A DNA stretch of 64,000 nucleotides from Hymenoscyphus infarciens (Eukaryota; Ascomycota; Leotiomycetes; Helotiales; Helotiaceae), in assembly GCA_001414345.1 (NCBI GenBank), contig LLCB01000004.1, forward strand, positions 496,001-560,000. Reading direction: 5' to 3'. How positions within the stretch are numbered: the first letter of the stretch is position 1; each line of letters begins with the position of its first letter. A program made the position numbers and the translations under genes. Below, one piece after another: positions 60,378 through 64,000 of this stretch. Under the pieces are notes generated by a model. The model ran no database searches. It was not told the origin of the DNA and saw only the letters and a list, made by a program, of their open reading frames with translations.

Positions 60378-62780
60378 ATGGCGCCTACCAAAAGATCCCG
60401 CGCCACGGAAAACGAGGAGACAGCAGTTATCCCCGTCTCCCAATCCGATGAGCAACCTCCTCTCAAGAAAGCAAAGAATGAGACCAATGCCTCCGCCCGC
60501 CGAACGCTTTTCGTGCGATCCCTCCCCGCCATTGCTACCAGCGACAAATTGACCGAATTGTTTTCGCAAAATTACCCCCTCAAACATGCAACGGTGGTCA
60601 TGGACACGGATACCAAACAATCAAAGGGTTATGGATTCGTGACATTTGCAGATGCGGAGGATGCACAACGGGCGGTGGAAGAATTCAATGGACAATCATT
60701 CTTGGGTCGAAAGATGCGAATCGAGATTGCCCAACCAAGGTCCCGAGAAGTCGCAGCCAAAGGAACGGATGGAAAGCCAAAGAGCGCTATTGCTGCAGAT
60801 GCAGCTGCGTTCAAAAAGGCTCGCGAGGAAAAGATGGCAGAAGTTCGCAAGTCTCCCAAGCTGATCATTCGAAATCTTCCTTGGAGTATCAAAACCCCGG
60901 AACAATTGGCGGAGCTATTTAAAAAGTTTGGCAAAGTTAAGATATCAACGCTTCCAAAAGTCAAGGACACACAGGCGGGGTTTGGATTCGTGGTCATGCG
61001 GGGCAAGAAAAATGCAGAAAAGGCACTACAGGCAGTCAATGGCATAACTGTGGATGGGAGAAAGCTGGCTGTGGATTGGGCCGTGGAGAAGGAGCTGTGG
61101 GAGAAGCAAAAGGCAGCTGGTTCGGACGCTGAGGATGATGAGGACCTTAGTGATGATGATGATGATGCGGGAGGGGCCAAGGTTGAAAAAGAGAAGTCCG
61201 AAAACGTAGACGACGATGTTGCCAATTTCTTCAAGAGTTTTGGAGAGAACTTGGAATCGGAGGACGAAGAAGAAGAGAACGAGAAACCAGAAGACGAATC
61301 CGACCTGGATGAGGATGATGAGGAAGAAGATGACGAGGAAGACGACGACGAAGATGATTTGGATGGCCTGGAATCCGAAGACGAGGCACCAAAAAGACCG
61401 GAAAAAGTTATGATCACAGACAACTCTTCTACACTTTTCGTTCGCAACCTACCTTTTACAACAATGGACCCCGATTTGAAAGAACATTTCAATCAATTTG
61501 GTCCCGTACGATATGCTCGAGTCGTGATGGATCGCGTAACTGATCGCCCCAAAGGAACTGGATTCGTCTGCTTCTTCAAGGTTGAGGATGCTGATGCATG
61601 TTTCCATGGCGCACCAAAATACCAACCAAGTGGTGCTAACGCGACCAAGAAAGGCGACGCAGTCGCGCCAAAAGTCAAGCACTCTGTTCTTGAAAGCGAA
61701 ACTGCGGATTCTAATGGGATGTACACTATCGAGGGTCGCATTCTTCAAATCTCCAAAGCTGTCGAACGGGATCAGGCTGTAAAGCTTACTGAGGAGGGTA
61801 CAGCTTTCCGAACCGATCGGGACAAAGATAAGCGAAAGTTGTATCTATTGTCAGAAGGTACCGTCGCAAAGGGCACAGCACTTTACAATGCACTTGCTCC
61901 ATCCGAGGTCAAGATGAGAGAGGATAGTGCCATGCAACGTAAGAAACTTATCCAAAACAATCCAACACTACATCTCAGTTTGACACGACTTTCGATACGA
62001 AATCTTCCTCGAAACGTCGATTCAAAAGCTCTAAAGGCTCTAGCTCGAGAGGCTGTGGTTGGCTTTGCCAAGGATGTGAAGTCAGGTCTCAGAGGGCAAC
62101 TTTCTAAGGAGGAGGAAGCCCGTGGGGGTGATGAAATGCGCGATGCAGAGAAGCAAAGAAAAGCAAAGGGCAAGGGTATTGTCAGACAGGCAAAGATTGT
62201 TTTCGAGGGCCGAGAAGGCGCAAAAGTCAGCGAAGAAAGTGGCGCTGGTCGAAGTCGTGGTTATGGATTTGTTGAATACAGCTCTCACAGATGGGCATTG
62301 ATGGGTCTAAGATGGCTGAACGGACATGCGCTCGAAAGTGGGAGTGGAAAGAAACAACGATTGATCGTTGAGTTCGCTATCGAGAATGCCCAAGTTGTGT
62401 CACGAAGAAAGGAACGAGAAGAAAAGGCACGCACTCGATCAAAGGAAGTTGTCGAACTTCGGGAAAAGGGAGAAGCCCCACCAAAGGAAAAGAAGGTCTT
62501 GCGAAAAGATACGATTATGGCCAAGACTCGTAAAGGTATGGTTGGAAAGAAAGGCCGTGGGCCCCTCGCTCCTGTCAAACCCGAGAAATCTTTTGAGAGG
62601 GTTCCTCACAATCCAAAGTCACCAGGTGGTAAAGGCCAGGAAAAAACAGCGGGCGGGCGGAATAAAAAACCTGTAGCACCTGCCAAGGCTGGCTCACCAC
62701 CAGCTGATGCTGGACGTATGGCAAAACGGGCTCAAATCATTCAAAAGAAGCGTATGGCACGGAGACAGAGAAAGGGATGA
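60378..62780 (+). CDS. NOP4: Nucleolar RNA-binding ribosome-biogenesis protein Nop4 (four RRMs)
   Basis: Uninterrupted frame of 800 residues; the start ATG is in good context (caagATGG) and follows a basic, Lys/Arg-rich N-terminus. Four RRM domains: about 42-120 (RNP2 TLFVRSLP, RNP1 SKGYGFVTF), about 160-235 (KLIIRNLPWS, AGFGFVVM), about 350-430 (TLFVRNLPFT, KGTGFVCF) and about 532-660 (LSIRNLPRNV, SRGYGFVEY). A very acidic Asp/Glu tract (about 250-337) lies between RRM2 and RRM3, and the tail is strongly basic, ending KKRMARRQRKG. This four-RRM arrangement is that of yeast Nop4 and human RBM28, nucleolar factors needed for early 60S pre-rRNA processing. No intron is needed. Confidence 0.96.
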   Translation: MAPTKRSRATENEETAVIPVSQSDEQPPLKKAKNETNASARRTLFVRSLPAIATSDKLTELFSQNYPLKHATVVMDTDTKQSKGYGFVTFADAEDAQRAVEEFNGQSFLGRKMRIEIAQPRSREVAAKGTDGKPKSAIAADAAAFKKAREEKMAEVRKSPKLIIRNLPWSIKTPEQLAELFKKFGKVKISTLPKVKDTQAGFGFVVMRGKKNAEKALQAVNGITVDGRKLAVDWAVEKELWEKQKAAGSDAEDDEDLSDDDDDAGGAKVEKEKSENVDDDVANFFKSFGENLESEDEEEENEKPEDESDLDEDDEEEDDEEDDDEDDLDGLESEDEAPKRPEKVMITDNSSTLFVRNLPFTTMDPDLKEHFNQFGPVRYARVVMDRVTDRPKGTGFVCFFKVEDADACFHGAPKYQPSGANATKKGDAVAPKVKHSVLESETADSNGMYTIEGRILQISKAVERDQAVKLTEEGTAFRTDRDKDKRKLYLLSEGTVAKGTALYNALAPSEVKMREDSAMQRKKLIQNNPTLHLSLTRLSIRNLPRNVDSKALKALAREAVVGFAKDVKSGLRGQLSKEEEARGGDEMRDAEKQRKAKGKGIVRQAKIVFEGREGAKVSEESGAGRSRGYGFVEYSSHRWALMGLRWLNGHALESGSGKKQRLIVEFAIENAQVVSRRKEREEKARTRSKEVVELREKGEAPPKEKKVLRKDTIMAKTRKGMVGKKGRGPLAPVKPEKSFERVPHNPKSPGGKGQEKTAGGRNKKPVAPAKAGSPPADAGRMAKRAQIIQKKRMARRQRKG

Positions 62781-63168
62781 TAGGCATTTTGTCATAAAAT
62801 ATACCAGTTTTCCTTTTCAGTTTGTAAATGGAAATCACAAAGCGATTGTCGGATTCATATTTTTATTCCAAGAACTTGTGTTGTCCTCCGAAATCTCTGA
62901 TTAGTTTAGAGTCATCAAACTAACATTACTCCCAGATTCTTAGTCTGTATTACCTTCGTATCCTGTACACTGCATGATTCACAACGGTTTATTTTCAAGG
63001 TTTGAAGTTTCTATGCAAACCATATACCATCTCTTCTTTTCTTTCTCCATCGCCACTCGGTGGTTTCAACACTGAACCCTTCCCAAAACTCTAGACTTCA
63101 TGTTACTATCACGAACCCTCTAGCACAATCACTATATCTCAATCACCCCCACCACATATCTTCATCAC
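62781..63168. other. NOP4 3' flank
   Basis: AT-rich sequence with several TAAA/AATAAA-like words is likely the NOP4 3' UTR and the promoter of the following small ORF. No other feature is seen. Confidence 0.4.
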
Positions 63169-63444
63169 ATGTCCAAACCACCACAGCTACGCAAGCGCGT
63201 CACCTCGCACACAAGACGTCGTCGTATCACTGAGTCCAAGCCACCAGCCTCGGTTCAGCCACCATCTTCAGTCGAATCGATCCCAACAGAGGAAGGCCGC
63301 TTGTCGCGATTACCGAGTAATGCTAGTCAGTTGGATGTCATTCATGAAGGGGAAGAAGGGAGGGGTAATGATGGTCGTGACGCAAGGGAGACCTCAGTTG
63401 ACGGGACTTCTTGGTGGAAGATATGGCGGTTTTGTGGTTGTTGA
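63169..63444 (+). CDS. Small hypothetical protein
   Basis: 91 codons. The N-terminus is very basic (RKRVTSHTRRRRIT), followed by a Ser/Pro-rich low-complexity part and an acidic segment. The end is SWWKIWRFCGC, a Trp-rich, Cys-bearing tail that could be lipidated or bind a membrane. No family is recognised. It follows NOP4 in the same orientation, 388 bp downstream of its stop. Codon use is ordinary, but a gene this short may be spurious. Confidence 0.45.
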   Translation: MSKPPQLRKRVTSHTRRRRITESKPPASVQPPSSVESIPTEEGRLSRLPSNASQLDVIHEGEEGRGNDGRDARETSVDGTSWWKIWRFCGC

Positions 63445-64000
63445 TGTTGATTTTGTTGTTGGATGGTTGTAGGATTATGAAGAGATGATTCCGTTAACTC
63501 GACATAATTGCGCGTCTGGATTTGAGAGCGGGATTTTGAGAATCGTGGAGCTCGCAATCAGGGGAAGATGATATTTGAGGGGGACACAGGTCAACGGAGC
63601 TGCACAGTGGAATTATGGAATATATAGCGATTTTGTAGGACTAAGAATTGGAAGAAAGGTTTCCTTGCTTGTAAAATCAAGATTCATGGGAACAGGCCTT
63701 TTCGCTTGCGGTGGAAATTAAAAGCAAGCTCGACCAAGTTGAGACAATTAAGGTTAAAAAGCTGGAACAATGAGCGCTACCTAAACAGGGCAGGTGTGGA
63801 CCTATGTAATTACTACCGCTTGTAATGGCCATCGCGAGCCATTTCACATGGAGTTTGAAATTTTTCGAGCTGGCAGATTGAATGTTTGGGAAAATGTCTC
63901 AATTCTGAATACTGAAATTCCATGCCATCCTTCTCGCCATATTAAAATTCTCTATCGTTGTATGTACAGTACGGACATAATCATTCTTCTTTTCAATTTA
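63445..64000. other. Gene-free window end
   Basis: Nothing coding is supported up to the window edge. Only short unassigned frames on both strands. Confidence 0.4.

Noticed and set aside
60629..61492. 287-codon Ser-rich frame on minus
   Set aside because: Antisense shadow of the Asp/Glu-rich part of NOP4.

Overview
This is filamentous ascomycete (Pezizomycotina) chromosomal DNA. The evidence is short GT-AG introns of about 50-150 bp, two Zn2Cys6 transcription factors, a CBM1-carrying secreted mannanase, and sharply bounded AT-rich blocks whose transposon reading frames are riddled with C-to-T/G-to-A stops, the signature of repeat-induced point mutation (RIP). The alternation of normal-GC gene islands with RIP blocks resembles Leotiomycetes plant-associated fungi, but the species is inferred only loosely. 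I rebuilt multi-exon models by hand from splice sites, and every intact model closes in frame. No tRNA, rRNA or CRISPR was found.

Layout. 1-6.4 kb: end of a MetE-like gene (+), then on the minus strand a small secreted PAN-like protein, a short-chain dehydrogenase, an AT-rich repeat and an SH3/coiled-coil protein. 6.4-9 kb: Zn2Cys6 factor (+), five exons. 9-14.8 kb: gene-poor, partly strikingly G-poor. 14.8-15.5 kb: ribosome-biogenesis factor Nop16 (-). 15.9-18.9 kb: RIP block with a dead Gag (-). 18.9-25.6 kb: gene-free and microsatellite-rich, leading into a second Zn2Cys6 factor (25.6-28.3 kb, +). 29.3-36.8 kb: large RIP block holding a dead LINE retrotransposon (+) and an older repeat also present at 3.5 kb. 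36.8-40.3 kb: no genes. 40.3-45.1 kb: GNAT acetyltransferase (-), secreted protein (+), GH5 endo-mannanase with CBM1 (-). 46.6-55.5 kb: a giant gene (-) joining a caspase-like domain, a cholesterol-oxidase-type GMC oxidoreductase and an alpha/beta hydrolase, followed upstream by 3-ketodihydrosphingosine reductase (-). 56-57.1 kb: pseudogene of a secreted lysozyme-fold protein (-). 58.5-63.4 kb: Mediator subunit Med19/Rox3 (-) divergent from the four-RRM ribosome-biogenesis factor Nop4 (+), then a small uncharacterised ORF (+).

Working together. There is no biosynthetic cluster or operon. Two housekeeping ribosome-assembly genes (NOP16, NOP4) and MED19 lie in gene islands. The GMC/hydrolase fusion and the sphingolipid reductase are neighbouring lipid-type enzymes, but nothing shows joint regulation. 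The mannanase, the small secreted proteins and the lysozyme-like relic point to a lifestyle with secreted degradative enzymes.

The most unusual object is the 46.6-52.3 kb gene. It encodes about 1,820 residues, with a caspase-like N-terminus that has lost its histidine, a complete GMC oxidase, and a hydrolase whose nucleophile is apparently cysteine. A splice-supported last exon adds a probable membrane anchor.
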